Positions 1-9,600 of a DNA stretch of 64,000 nucleotides are shown here, in pieces. Position 1 is the stretch's first letter, and each line of letters begins with the position of its first letter. The DNA is from Streptomyces sp. RerS4 (GTDB lineage: Bacteria; Actinomycetota; Actinomycetes; Streptomycetales; Streptomycetaceae): contig NZ_CP097322.1 of the NCBI RefSeq assembly GCF_023515955.1, positions 1,054,001-1,118,000 on the forward strand. Reading direction: 5' to 3'. A model generated the notes under the pieces. That model saw only the letters and a program-made list of their open reading frames with translations, was not told the DNA's origin and made no database searches. Made by a program: the position numbers and the translations under genes.

Positions 1-927
1 GTTCTCCTGCTGCTCGGCGCACTGACCGCGGTGCTCGCCCCCCGTCTGCTGGCTCGGGCCGAGTGGCCCGAGCGCGAACCGGTCGTCGCGCTGTGGGTGT
101 GGCAGTGCGTGGTCGGGGCGACCCTGCTGTGCCTGGCGTTGTCCATGCTGCTGAGCGCGGCGGCCGCCTGGCAGGCCGTACGGGGCGGGCTCTTCGCGGT
201 GGCTCCGCGCGGGGTGGTCGACGCCTACGCGCTCGGCGCGGCCGGTGGCCCGTGGGCGACGGGTACCGCCCTGGCGCTGGCCGGCGGGGGCCTGTGGACC
301 GGCGCGATGCTGACGCGCGAAGTGCTGCGGGCACGGGCCCGGCGCCGCGCGGGGAGCGCCGAACTGCGGCTGCGCGCCCCGCTGTTGCCGGGCGAGGATC
401 CGGCGGCGACGCGGCTGGTGGTGTTGGAGGGGCCGCGTCCGGAGGCCTGGTGGCAGCCGGGATCCGCGCCGCGGCTGGTGGTGACCACGGCGGCGCTGGG
501 CCGGCTCAAGGGCAGTCAGCTCGACGCGGTGCTGGCCCACGAGCAGGGACACGCGGCGGCCCGGCACGACTGGCTGCTGCACTGCTCGCGGGCGCTGTCG
601 CGGGGGTTCCCTCAGGTCCCGGTGTTCGCGGCGTTCGAGGCGGAGATGCACCGGCTGGTGGAACTGGCCGCCGACGACGTGGCCTCGCGACGCTACGGGC
701 GGCTGACGATCGCCCTGGCCCTGGTCGGGCTCAACGAGGACCGGGGCGTCTTCGGCCCCGGCACCGGCCACCCGCAGGCGCAGGTGCACCGGCGCGTACG
801 GCGGCTCCTGTCGGCGGCGCCCCGGCTGTCCGCCGTACAGCGGCTGCGGTTGACGGCGCTGGCCACCCTGGTCCCGGCGCTGCCGCTGCTGGTGGCCTTC
901 GTCCCGGGGCTCAACGCGCTGCGGTGA
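1..927 (+). CDS. M56 family (BlaR1-like) membrane metallopeptidase, 5' end cut by window
   Basis: The reading frame is open from base 1 and already encodes a hydrophobic stretch, so the true start lies before the window. The visible part shows membrane helices at the start, a cytosolic middle with the zinc motif HEQGH (near codon 180), a downstream AADDVA segment that supplies the third zinc ligand typical of M56 peptidases, and a final C-terminal hydrophobic helix. In actinobacteria such proteins usually follow a BlaI/MecI-type repressor gene, which would sit just outside this window. That partner is inferred, not seen. Substrate unknown. Confidence 0.85.
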   Translation, partial: VLLLLGALTAVLAPRLLARAEWPEREPVVALWVWQCVVGATLLCLALSMLLSAAAAWQAVRGGLFAVAPRGVVDAYALGAAGGPWATGTALALAGGGLWTGAMLTREVLRARARRRAGSAELRLRAPLLPGEDPAATRLVVLEGPRPEAWWQPGSAPRLVVTTAALGRLKGSQLDAVLAHEQGHAAARHDWLLHCSRALSRGFPQVPVFAAFEAEMHRLVELAADDVASRRYGRLTIALALVGLNEDRGVFGPGTGHPQAQVHRRVRRLLSAAPRLSAVQRLRLTALATLVPALPLLVAFVPGLNALR

Positions 928-958
928 AAGCCCCCCGGGGGCTGCGAAGATCGTCGGT

Positions 959-1624
959 ATGCGGAGCACAGTGGTGTCCTGGGCCGGGGTGGGCTGCGGC
1001 CTGCTCACCGTCGCGTTGACCGCCCTGGTGGTGGTCCGTTGGGTGCCCCTGGCCGGTGTCGACGACGGGCTCGCGCGGGACCTGCACGCGTACGCCGTCG
1101 CGCATCCCGGGGTCACCCACGGGATGCGGGTGCTCAGCGACTGGGCGTGGGATCCGTGGACGATGCGCGCGCTGGCAGCGGTGGCCTGTCTGTGGCTGTG
1201 GCGGCGGGGCGATCGGGTGCGCGCGCTCGCGGTGGGCGCGGCGACGCTGGTGGCCTCGGGGGTGCAGCAGGGGGTGAAGGCGGCCGTCGGACGGGAGCGT
1301 CCGCAGTGGCCGGACCCGGTGGCCTCGGCGGATTACGCGGCCTACCCCTCGGGGCACGCGATGACGGCGACGGTGGTGTGCGGGCTGCTGCTGTGGCTGC
1401 TGCCGGCCCGAGGCTCCCGGGGCGCGGCGGGAGCGGCCTGGGCGGTGGCGGCCGTGTCGGTGCTCGGGGTCGGCTTCACCCGCGTCTACCTCGGCGTCCA
1501 CTGGTTCTCGGACGTGCTGGCCGGCTGGCTCCTGGGCGTGGCCCTGGTGGCGTCGACGGTGTTCGGATGTGCCTGCCTGGGGCGATCCCCCGCGTCGCCC
1601 CAGACAGACGATTCCGCGCGCTGA
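959..1624 (+). CDS. PAP2-superfamily membrane phosphatase
   Basis: This 221-residue protein has several membrane helices and all three PAP2 signature blocks: KxxxxxxRP around residue 107 (KAAVGRERP), PSGH around residue 130, and RxxxxxHxxxD around residue 174-185 (RVYLGVHWFSD). The histidines and arginines form the phosphatase site on the outer face of the membrane. Family members dephosphorylate lipid phosphates such as undecaprenyl pyrophosphate or phosphatidic acid; the substrate here cannot be told. The ATG follows the M56 stop by about 30 bases, so the two may be co-transcribed. Confidence 0.85.
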   Translation: MRSTVVSWAGVGCGLLTVALTALVVVRWVPLAGVDDGLARDLHAYAVAHPGVTHGMRVLSDWAWDPWTMRALAAVACLWLWRRGDRVRALAVGAATLVASGVQQGVKAAVGRERPQWPDPVASADYAAYPSGHAMTATVVCGLLLWLLPARGSRGAAGAAWAVAAVSVLGVGFTRVYLGVHWFSDVLAGWLLGVALVASTVFGCACLGRSPASPQTDDSAR

Positions 1625-1630
1625 GTATAT

Positions 1631-1643
1631 TGGCTCCGAGCCA
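1631..1643. promoter_or_regulatory. Candidate TetR operator (inverted repeat) in front of the TetR gene
   Basis: TGGCTC-C-GAGCCA is a perfect 6-1-6 inverted repeat placed 19 bases upstream of the TetR start. It touches a TATATT box (1626-1631) that could be a -10 element. The position fits autoregulation by the downstream repressor. This is an inference from symmetry and location. Confidence 0.5.
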
Positions 1644-1661
1644 GTCAACGCAGGAGTAAGC

Positions 1662-2285
1662 ATGGTCCCGCGCAGCCCATCGGTCAATGAAGAATTGCGC
1701 AGACGTTCCCGGGAGCGCCTGCTCCAGGCGACGGTCGAACTGGTGGATGAACGCGGTTACGAGGCGACCAAGCTCGGCGACATCGCCGACCGGGCGGGCG
1801 CGGCGCGCGGCCTGGTCTCGTACTACTTCCCCGGCAAGCGGCAACTCCTCCAGTCGGCCGTCCACCGGCTGATGCACCTCACCCTGGAGGCGGCGCTGGA
1901 ACGCGAGCCCCGCACCGAGGACGGGCGCGAGCTCCTGGCGCGGGCGATCGACGCGATCCTGGGGCTGGCGCGCGACCATCCGCGACTGATGCGCACGCAC
2001 ATGGCGGGGATCCTCCAGGCGGAGGGGTTCATCCAGTGCCCGGAGCAGCAGCGGCTCGCGTACCTGCTGCGGGACACCGTGGAGCGGTACGGCTCGGCGG
2101 ACGTGGACACGGACTACCCGCTGTTGCGGGCCCTGCTGATGGGGGCGGTGGTGGCGGTGTTGTTGCCGGGGGCGCCGATGCCGGCGGCCCGACTGCGTGC
2201 CGAGTTGTTCCAGCGCTACGGGTTGGACTGGGAGCTGGGTGTCCCGCCGGGCGGCGGACCGCCCGGCGGGACCCTGCCGGGGTAG
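1662..2285 (+). CDS. TetR/AcrR family transcriptional regulator
   Basis: A 207-residue regulator. Residues 1-60 form a TetR-type DNA-binding domain, with the helix-turn-helix around residues 31-55 (GDIADRAGAARGLVSYYF). The rest is an all-helical ligand domain with no recognisable specificity. The ATG at 1662 is preceded by GGAG at 1652-1655 and was chosen over an in-frame upstream start that would run into the PAP2 gene. The last 15 codons are G/P-rich (GVPPGGGPPGGTLPG) because they overlap a hairpin. Ligand and targets unknown; autoregulation is likely given the operator-like palindrome just upstream. Confidence 0.85.
   Translation: MVPRSPSVNEELRRRSRERLLQATVELVDERGYEATKLGDIADRAGAARGLVSYYFPGKRQLLQSAVHRLMHLTLEAALEREPRTEDGRELLARAIDAILGLARDHPRLMRTHMAGILQAEGFIQCPEQQRLAYLLRDTVERYGSADVDTDYPLLRALLMGAVVAVLLPGAPMPAARLRAELFQRYGLDWELGVPPGGGPPGGTLPG
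2241..2272. terminator. 14-bp GC hairpin inside the 3' end of the TetR gene
   Basis: GTCCCGCCGGGCGG pairs perfectly with its complement across a 4-base loop (CGGA). It ends 11 bases before the stop codon, so it lies within coding sequence between two convergent genes (TetR and the LVIVD gene). It could terminate transcription from either side. Confidence 0.5.
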
Positions 2286-2322
2286 GGGTCAGCGGTACTC
2301 AGGGGTCAGTGACGGTCGGGCG

Positions 2323-3810
2323 TCAGTGGTACTCGGGCTGGCTCTGTACGTTGAGGCGGTCCATCCACACCCACTCGGCGCTCTCGGTGCGCCAGTCGTC
2401 GAGCTTCAGCACGTCGAGGCCCTTGGCGATGTCGTTCGAGTAGATGTGCCCGTTGTAGTAGTACGCCGACCAGGAGCCGCCGAGGCCGAGCGCGTCGGTG
2501 GTCAGCGGGCCGCGCTCGAAGTAGGCGATCTCCCTGGGGCGGGCGGAGTCGGTGAACTCCCAGACGGAGACGCCGCCCTGGTACCAGGCCTGGACCATGA
2601 TGTCGCGGCCGCCGCCGACGGGGATCAGCGAGCCGTTGTGGGCGACGCAGTTCTCGGTGTCGGCCTGGTGGCGGGGGATCTTGAAGTAGCTCTGGAAGAC
2701 GAGCTTGCGGGCGTCACCGCGCCCGGTGATGTCGTAGATGCCGTCGGCGCCCCGGTTCGGGCCGGTGGCCTCGTTGCAGGTGGCCCCTCCGCCGCCGCCG
2801 AGTTCGTCGGTGAAGACGACCTTGTTCGCGCGTTCGTTGAAGGTGGCCGAGTGCCAGAACGCGAAGTTGACGTTGTCCTGGACCCGGTCGATGACCCGGG
2901 GCTGCTCGGGCCGGGTGATGTCGAAGAGGATGCCGTCGCCCATGCAGGCGCCGGCGGCGAGGTTCTTCGACGGCAGGACGGTGATGTCGTGGCAGCCGGT
3001 GGTCTTGGAGACTCCGGGGTTGGTGGGTCCGCCCGGGTTGCCGCCGTCCGGGAAGAGCACCGGGAAGCCGACGACGGCTGCCTGGGTCGGGGCCTTCTTC
3101 GGCACCTTGACGACGGAGATGCCGTCGTGCGGCGGCTTGCAGTCCGGGAAGGCGTCGTTCGGGGAGTACGAGGCGACGTAGAGGTAGAGGTCCTTGCCGC
3201 CCGGCACCAGGGTGTGGGTGTGGGAGCCGCAGGCGGTCTCGACGGACTTGACGTACTTCGGGTTCCGCTTGTCCTTGATGTCGAAGATCTTGATGCCCTC
3301 CCACGAGGACTTCTCCGTGGCGGGCTGCGAGACGCTGTTGCAGGAGTCGTCGCTGCGCGAGGAGTCGGTGGAGAGGAAGAGCAGGTCCCCCGAGACCGAG
3401 ATGTCGTTCTGGCCGCCGGGGCAGAGGACCTGGCTGACGACCTTGGGGGTCTTGGGATCGGCGATGTCGTAGATCGTGAAGCCGTCGTAATTGCCCGCGT
3501 ACGCGTACCGGCCCTGGAACGCCAGGTCGGTGTTGATGCCCTTGGGGTTGGCGCTGGGGATGTTGGCCAGGGGCTTGATGTTGCGGCTGTGGACGATCTC
3601 GTCCTGGCCGGGTATCTCGCCGGGGGCGAGGTCGCGACCCTGGGTGGGGGCGGCGTCCTGCCGGGATCCGGCGCCCGGTGACAGGTCTCCGGGGTCGGGG
3701 GTGGCCGCCGCCGGACCGGCGGTGGCCAGCAGGGTGGTGAGGAGTCCGGCGGCCGCGAGAGCCACCCCCAGACTCCTTCGGCGCACTCTGACGGTGTGCA
3801 ACGAGGTCAC
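2323..3810 (-). CDS. Secreted LVIVD-repeat beta-propeller protein
   Basis: A 495-residue exported protein. An N-terminal signal peptide (charged RVRRRS followed by a hydrophobic alanine/leucine run and an AAA-type cleavage site near residue 36) precedes a series of propeller repeats such as GFTIYDIADPKTPKVV and GIKIFDIKDKRNPKYV, the LVIVD repeat pattern. These proteins are common in Streptomyces and have no established biochemical role. The GTG start at 3810 has a strong GGGAGG ribosome site and lies back-to-back with the DUF305 lipoprotein gene. Confidence 0.85.
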   Translation of the reverse strand: MTSLHTVRVRRRSLGVALAAAGLLTTLLATAGPAAATPDPGDLSPGAGSRQDAAPTQGRDLAPGEIPGQDEIVHSRNIKPLANIPSANPKGINTDLAFQGRYAYAGNYDGFTIYDIADPKTPKVVSQVLCPGGQNDISVSGDLLFLSTDSSRSDDSCNSVSQPATEKSSWEGIKIFDIKDKRNPKYVKSVETACGSHTHTLVPGGKDLYLYVASYSPNDAFPDCKPPHDGISVVKVPKKAPTQAAVVGFPVLFPDGGNPGGPTNPGVSKTTGCHDITVLPSKNLAAGACMGDGILFDITRPEQPRVIDRVQDNVNFAFWHSATFNERANKVVFTDELGGGGGATCNEATGPNRGADGIYDITGRGDARKLVFQSYFKIPRHQADTENCVAHNGSLIPVGGGRDIMVQAWYQGGVSVWEFTDSARPREIAYFERGPLTTDALGLGGSWSAYYYNGHIYSNDIAKGLDVLKLDDWRTESAEWVWMDRLNVQSQPEYH

Positions 3811-3885
3811 TGTGCCTCCCGTGTGGCCCGCACGTTTCGCTCCTCAGGGGAACGGAACCTGGACCCCGGCAGTATCTTCGTTTTC

Positions 3886-4542
3886 ATGGACATGGCAAAT
3901 GCGTTAGTCGGCCGATTCCTGGGGGCGGCCCTGGCCGCCGCACTCCTCCTCACCCTCTCCGGCTGCCGGGACGACGGCGGCGGCGCGGACGCCGCGCGCG
4001 AGGGCGACGCCGTGGTGGTCGCCCCGGGCAAACCCGGCGAGAAGTCCCGCACCCTCTCCCCCGAACAGGCCGCGAAGGAGCGCCCCGACGACAGCCCCAA
4101 CGCCGCCGACCGGACCTACATGCGGCACATGATCGAACACCACCGCCAGGCCCTGACGATGAGCGCCCTCGCTCCCGAGCGGGCCTCGGCGGAGCCCGTC
4201 AAGCGGCTCGCCGAGCGCATCGCGACCGCGCAGAAGCCGGAGATCGCGACCATGGAGAAGTGGCTGGAGCGCCACCCGGCCCCCACCGCCGACGCGAGCG
4301 CCCACGACCACGCCACGATGCCCGGCATGGCCACGGAAGCGCAGCTGAGGGAACTGACGGACGCCAAGGGGGCCGACTTCGACCGGCTCTTCCTGCGGCT
4401 GATGACCGCCCATCACGAAGGCGCGCTGAAGATGGCGGGCGAGGTCCTCGCGGCGGGCAACAACCTCGCCGCCGAGGAGATGGCGACCGAATTGGTGGCC
4501 ACGCAGAGCGCCGAGATCCACCGTATGCGCGCGATGGGCTGA
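3886..4542 (+). CDS. DUF305-domain lipoprotein
   Basis: A 218-residue lipoprotein. The signal peptide ends in a lipobox (LTLSGC), so the mature protein should be anchored to the outer membrane face. The DUF305 region carries two related helical units with paired histidines: DRTYMRHMIEHHRQALTMS and a second with TAHHEGALKMA. The family is ferritin-like and often linked with metal or copper handling, but its reaction is not established. ATG 3886 was chosen because it begins the signal peptide; the open frame extends further upstream but overlaps the divergent LVIVD gene. Confidence 0.85.
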   Translation: MDMANALVGRFLGAALAAALLLTLSGCRDDGGGADAAREGDAVVVAPGKPGEKSRTLSPEQAAKERPDDSPNAADRTYMRHMIEHHRQALTMSALAPERASAEPVKRLAERIATAQKPEIATMEKWLERHPAPTADASAHDHATMPGMATEAQLRELTDAKGADFDRLFLRLMTAHHEGALKMAGEVLAAGNNLAAEEMATELVATQSAEIHRMRAMG

Positions 4543-4595
4543 CGGGCGCCGGGCCCGGTGGCATGCTGGGAAACACCTGCGGGAGGAGCTCCGCC

Positions 4596-5960
4596 GTGCT
4601 TCGTGTCGCCGTCGTCGGTTCGGGCCCCAGCGGGGTCTACGCCGCTCAGACACTCGTTCAGCAAGGTGAGGTGCCGGGCGTACGGGTCGACGTACTGGAC
4701 CGGCTGCCGGCGCCGTACGGGCTCGTGCGGTACGGGGTGGCCCCCGACCACGAGAAGATCAAATCGCTGACCGGAAATCTCCGCTCCGTCCTGGAGGACG
4801 ACCGGATCCGCTTCCTCGGCAACGTGGAGGTCGGCGGCGAGTCCCTGTCGACCGCCCGACTGCTGGAGCTTTACCACGCGGTGGTCTATTGCGTGGGCGC
4901 CGCCCGCGACCGGACCCTCGGCATCCCCGGCGAGGAGCTGGCCGGGGTGCACTCCGCCACGGCCTTCGTGTCCTGGTACAGCGGGCACCCGGACGCCACC
5001 CCGTTCGACCTGGCCGGCGTGCGCTCGGCGGTGGTGATCGGCGCCGGCAACGTGGCGGTGGACGTGACCCGGATCCTGGCGCGCGGCGCCCCGGAGCTGG
5101 AGCCGACCGACATGCCGCACGCGGCGCTGGGCGTGCTGGCGGCCAGCGAACTGCGCGAGGTGTCGATGGTGGCCCGGCGCGGGCCCTCGCAGGGCCGCTT
5201 CACCACCAAGGAACTGCGGGAACTGGGCACCCTGCCCGGGGTCGGCATCGGCGTCCTCGCCGCCGAGGCGGCCCTCGACCCGGCGTACGCCGACCCGGGC
5301 GCGGCGGCGGCCCTGCCCGCCGTGGCCCGGCGGAACCTGGAGGTGATCCGGGGCTGGGCGCAGGCGGAACCGGGCGACGCCGGGGAGGCGGAGCGGCGGA
5401 TCACCCTACGGTTCCACCTGCGGCCGGTGGAGGTGCTGGGCGGGCCCGAGGGCCGGGTCCGCGCGGTGCGCTTCGAGCGGACGGCGCCGGACGGCCGGGG
5501 CGGGGTGAGCGGCACCGGGACGTACGAGGACATCGAGGCGCAGCTCGTGCTGCGTTCGGTGGGCTACCTGGGCGTGCCGCTGCCCGGACTGCCCTTCGAC
5601 GCCTCCCGGGGTACGGTCCCCCACGCGGCGGGCCGGGTGCTGCGTGACGGCCGGACCTCGCCGGGCGAGTACGTGGCGGGCTGGATCAAGCGGGGCCCGA
5701 CCGGGGTGATCGGCACCAACCGGCCCTGCGCCAAGGAGACCGTTTCCTCCCTGCTCCAGGACGCCGGGGCGCTCGCCGCCCGGGGCGGTCCGGCGGGGGA
5801 TCCGCTGGACGCCCTGCGGGCGGCGGGGCTGCGGCCGGTGGAGTGGCCGGGCTGGCTGGCGATCGAGTCGGCCGAGGAACGGCTGGGCCACTCGCTCGGC
5901 CGACGCTCGGTGAAGATCCCCGACTGGGCGGGGCTCAGGGACGCGGCGGGGCTGGCGTAG
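4596..5960 (+). CDS. FAD-dependent ferredoxin/adrenodoxin-NADP+ reductase (FprA type)
   Basis: This 454-residue flavoprotein has the adrenodoxin-reductase layout. A first Rossmann motif GSGPSG lies at residues 7-12, the signature APYGLVRYGVAPDH around residue 43-56, a second dinucleotide motif GAGNVAVDVTR around residue 147, and the C-terminal GWIKRGPTGVIGTNR block around residue 365. It should pass electrons between NADPH and ferredoxins, for example to P450s. The GTG at 4596 was chosen because GGGAGGAG precedes it by about 8 bases; an in-frame ATG at 4563 lacks such a site. Length is normal for the family. Confidence 0.9.
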   Translation: MLRVAVVGSGPSGVYAAQTLVQQGEVPGVRVDVLDRLPAPYGLVRYGVAPDHEKIKSLTGNLRSVLEDDRIRFLGNVEVGGESLSTARLLELYHAVVYCVGAARDRTLGIPGEELAGVHSATAFVSWYSGHPDATPFDLAGVRSAVVIGAGNVAVDVTRILARGAPELEPTDMPHAALGVLAASELREVSMVARRGPSQGRFTTKELRELGTLPGVGIGVLAAEAALDPAYADPGAAAALPAVARRNLEVIRGWAQAEPGDAGEAERRITLRFHLRPVEVLGGPEGRVRAVRFERTAPDGRGGVSGTGTYEDIEAQLVLRSVGYLGVPLPGLPFDASRGTVPHAAGRVLRDGRTSPGEYVAGWIKRGPTGVIGTNRPCAKETVSSLLQDAGALAARGGPAGDPLDALRAAGLRPVEWPGWLAIESAEERLGHSLGRRSVKIPDWAGLRDAAGLA

Positions 5961-5969
5961 GGAGACGAC

Positions 5970-5984
5970 CCCGAGCGGCTCGGG
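5970..5984. terminator. Short hairpin between convergent genes
   Basis: CCCGAG-CGG-CTCGGG forms a 6-bp stem with a 3-base loop in the 27-base gap between the FprA-type reductase and the convergent secreted protein gene, a likely bidirectional terminator. Confidence 0.4.
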
Positions 5985-5987
5985 TGC

Positions 5988-6521
5988 TCAGCAGCCGCCG
6001 CAGTTGTAGTAGACGACGTCCCAGTGGTTGCCCTCGTCGGCGTAGATGTTGCCCGAGCCCGACTTCCACTGGGGCGCTCCGTCGCCGCGCGGGCCGATGG
6101 CCGTGAAGGTGTTGTGGATGTACGAGTTCAGGCAGGCGGCCTTGGCGAAGTCCAGCTTGTAGCCGTTCCAGTGGGAGTACGTGCCGCCGGCGTGGCCGGT
6201 TTCGGTGCCTCCGGTGATGTTCAGGGCGCAGCGGCTCGCGCTCTTGAGCGTCTGCGCGGCCTGCGCGGTGGCGAGGTTGAGCTGCTCGAACGATGTACAG
6301 CTGGGGTTGTTCCGGTCGGAGCAGTTGCCGGAGGAGGACCAGGTGATCCCGGCCTGGCGGAACATGGACGTCGCGGTGGCGTGGCTGATCTTGGTGGCGG
6401 CGTGGGCGTCGCCGGCGCCCGACAGGACGCCGAAGCCGGGCGCGAGGAACGCGGCGGCGATGAGGGCGAGCACGGTGACCAGGGAACGGACACGCGGGCG
6501 GGCGGAGAAGGACGTGGGCAC
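5988..6521 (-). CDS. Secreted protein with M15-like (D-Ala-D-Ala carboxypeptidase-like) residue pattern
   Basis: A 177-residue exported protein. The N-terminus has an arginine-rich start, a hydrophobic core and a DAHA cleavage site near residue 42. The mature part has several cysteines (disulfides likely). It carries GTETGHAGGTYSHWNGYKLD, which resembles the SxHxxGxxxD zinc block of VanY/VanX-type M15 peptidases, and near the end EGNHWDV, resembling the ExxHxx block. A peptidoglycan-active zinc peptidase is therefore plausible but inferred from motif shape only. GTG 6521 was preferred because GAGGAG sits just upstream; the longer in-frame ATG at 6569 would add 16 residues that spoil the signal peptide. 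Confidence 0.65.
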   Translation of the reverse strand: MPTSFSARPRVRSLVTVLALIAAAFLAPGFGVLSGAGDAHAATKISHATATSMFRQAGITWSSSGNCSDRNNPSCTSFEQLNLATAQAAQTLKSASRCALNITGGTETGHAGGTYSHWNGYKLDFAKAACLNSYIHNTFTAIGPRGDGAPQWKSGSGNIYADEGNHWDVVYYNCGGC

Positions 6522-6623
6522 GGACGGCTCCTCGATGTCGGAGGGGGCGGTGACCGTACGGACGAGCACGGGGATCGTCCCGCACCGGCGCGGGCCGCCA
6601 CCAGGGCGGGTCTCGGCCAGTGC

Positions 6624-9600
6624 TCAGTCGCCGGCGGGCGATCCGCAGCAGCCGCCCAGGGCGAGTTGGCGGGCGACGGCCCGCCACGCGTCGCCGGGAG
6701 CCGGGGCCGGTACGCGCCCGCTGAACTCCGCGAGGAGCGCGGCGCGTTCGTGGACGACCGAGCCGCGTACGGCCGCGCGGGTGCGGATCAGGTCCGTGAA
6801 GTCCGCGAACGGGTTCCCGTCGACGACGGTGAGGTCGGCGAGCTTGCCCGGTTCGACGGTCCCGAGGTGCCCGTCGACGCCGAAGACGCGGGCGGGGGTG
6901 CGGGTCACGGTGGTCAGGGCCTCGGCGGGGCTCATGCCGAAGCGGTGCAGGGCGCGCAGGGCCAGGTGGAGGTGGAGTCCGACGGGGGTGAGCGGCGCGT
7001 CGGTCCCCAGGGCCAGCAGCGCGCCGCCGCGCAGGGCCCGCCGGTAGACGTCGACCTCCCGCTCCAGGGCGGTGAGTTGTTCGGCGGTGGGCGGTTGCCC
7101 GGCCACCGCCTCGACGGTGGTGACGTCCCACGGTGGCATCAGGGTGCGCACCCGGGGGTCGGCGGCGGCGCCGGGGTCCAGCCCGAGCAGCGGCAACGCG
7201 GTGAAGGGGGTGGCGATGAGGTGGAAGCCGCCGCGTGTGTAGAGCTCCAGGGTGTCCTGGTAGGTGTGCCCCTGCGGGGTGGCGCCGTGTCCGGCCTCGG
7301 CGCGCTCGGTGGCGACCAGGTGGGTGGTCAGGTCCTGCCCCGTGTGGATGCCGGCCGCGCACAGGTGCGAGCCCGCCGGGACCCCGAGCCCGTGGGCGAA
7401 GCGGGCGGCCTCGGCCATCTGTGGGTAGGGGGCGCGGACGTAGGTCTTGACGAAGTCCCAGTCGAGGGCGGCGGCGCGGGCCAGCGAGCGGGTGAAGCCC
7501 TCCGGGGTGCGGTGGGCGCGGCCCATGCTGTAGGCGACGCGGGAGCCGTCCAGGAGTTCCCCGCCGGCCAGCAGCCGGGGCGCGGCGAGCCGGCCCGCCA
7601 GGATGTCGTCGCGCACCCTGGCCTGCTCGTACGCCGAACCGCCGAGGGAGACCGCCGTGGTGATCCCGTAGGCCAGCAGCGCGGCGCCTTCGCGGGCGCC
7701 GTAGGTGTCGAGGTACGGGTGGATGTGCGCGTCCCACAGGCCCGGCAGGACGGTGGCGTCGGAGGCGTCGATCGTGCGGCCGGCGCGGCGGCGCACTCCG
7801 GGCCGGTGCGCTTCGATGGCGGTGATCCGGCCACCGCTGATCAGGATGTCCACGTCGGCGCGGGGCGCGGCCGCGGTGGCGTCCCAGAGGAGGCCGGCGC
7901 GTACGACGGTGTCCACGGGGGTCGGGCGGCGGTGGCTCAGCGCCACCGGCACGCTGCGGGCCGGTCCGGTGGGCGCGGCGGCCGCGTCGAGGCCGAGGAG
8001 GCGCAGGCGGGCGCCGGACTGGTAGAGCAGCGTACGGGAGTCTCCGGACCAGGAGGGGTGGTCGGCGGGTTCGTCGGTGAGGCGGCGGGGCGGGCCGTCC
8101 GGGGTGCCGTCGGGGGTGACGGGCAGCAGCCACAGGGCGGATTCGGCGATGCAGGCGAGGTGGCGCCCGTCGGGCGACCAGACGGGGCCGGAGGCGTAGC
8201 GGTCGGACAGGGAGCTGTGCGGGGCCAGGGCGTGGAGGCGGTCGGCGCCGGTGCGGGAGTCGACGATCCGGATCAGGTTGTAGCCCTCGCGGAAACGGCG
8301 GCTGAGCCGGTTGCGGTCGCACAGGGCGAGGTGGCGTCCGTCGGGGGACCAGCTCGGCGGGCCGGGCAGTCCGCCGCCGCCCAGGGCCGTGACCAGGACG
8401 GTTTCCGTGCCGGTGGCCAGGTCGCGCACGAGGAGGCGGCCGGAGAGGTCGAGGCAGGCGAGGCGGGTCCCGTCCGGTGAGAGGCGGCCGTGGACGCGGC
8501 CGCCGGGGGCGAGGACGCGGTCGGCGCCGCCGGTCAGGTCGCGGCGGCGGACGGCGTTCAGGCCGTCGCGGTCGTCGGTGTAGAGCAGGGCCGCGCCGTC
8601 GGGGCTCCACGTCGGCCCCTGGACGTAGGTGGTGGCGGCGGCCCGCACGATCCGGCGTGGTGCGCCGCCGGTCAGGGGCGCCACCCACAGCGCGTTCAGG
8701 GCGGCGAAGGCGACGCTGCGGCCGTCGGGTGACAGGGCCGGCAGGTGGACGGCCCGCAGGGGGCGGTCCCGTTCGGCCTCCAGGACGTGGTCCTTGGCCC
8801 GGTAGCGGGGGCGGCGGACGTCGAGGCCGGCGTCGAGGGGAAGGACGCGGCCGGTGTGGTCCCGGTGGGGGCGGATGAGGCGGAACCGGCCGTCGAGGGT
8901 GATCAGCAGCTGCTCGTCGCCGGCCCAGCGCGGCGGCGCGGGCGCGAGGTCTCCGTCGAGCTCGACGCCGCGGCCGTCGACGACCAGCGTCAGTTTTTCG
9001 GCCTTCCGGGGGCCGGGGAGGGCGAGGAGCCAGGCCGTGCGGCCGGCCGGGGAGACGGCGGGGGCGAGCAGCCGGCCTTCGGCCGCGGTGTGTTCCACGC
9101 GGACGGGCGCGGGGTCGGAGGCGTCGGCCGCGACCGAGGCGAGGGTGCGCGCGACGAGGGTCTCGCCGGCGACGGTGGCGCGGACGAACAGCACCCGGGA
9201 CCCGTCGGGGGACCAGGTGGGGTCGAAGTCCTCCCAGGCGCCGTCCTGTCCGGGCCCGGTCTGCCCGGGGAGGCCGGTGAGGCGGCGGACGCGGCCGTCG
9301 CGGACCCGTACGGTCCAGATCCGGTACGGGCTGCCCGCCACCGGGTCGCCGCCGCGTTCGGAGCAGAAGGCGAGCGTGGCGCCGTCGGGCGACCAGGCGG
9401 GCGCGCGGTGGTCGAAGGGGCCGTCGGTGAGGCTGCGCAGGCCCGAACCGTCGGCGTTCATGAGCCAGATGTGGAACGTGCCGTCGCGGTAGGCGCTCAT
9501 GGCCACCCGGCGGCCGTCGGGCGACAGGACGGGGCGGGTCGGCTCCAGGTCGGGCGGGGTGAGCGCCCGCGCGGGCGAGCCGTCGCCGGGCAGCTCCCAG

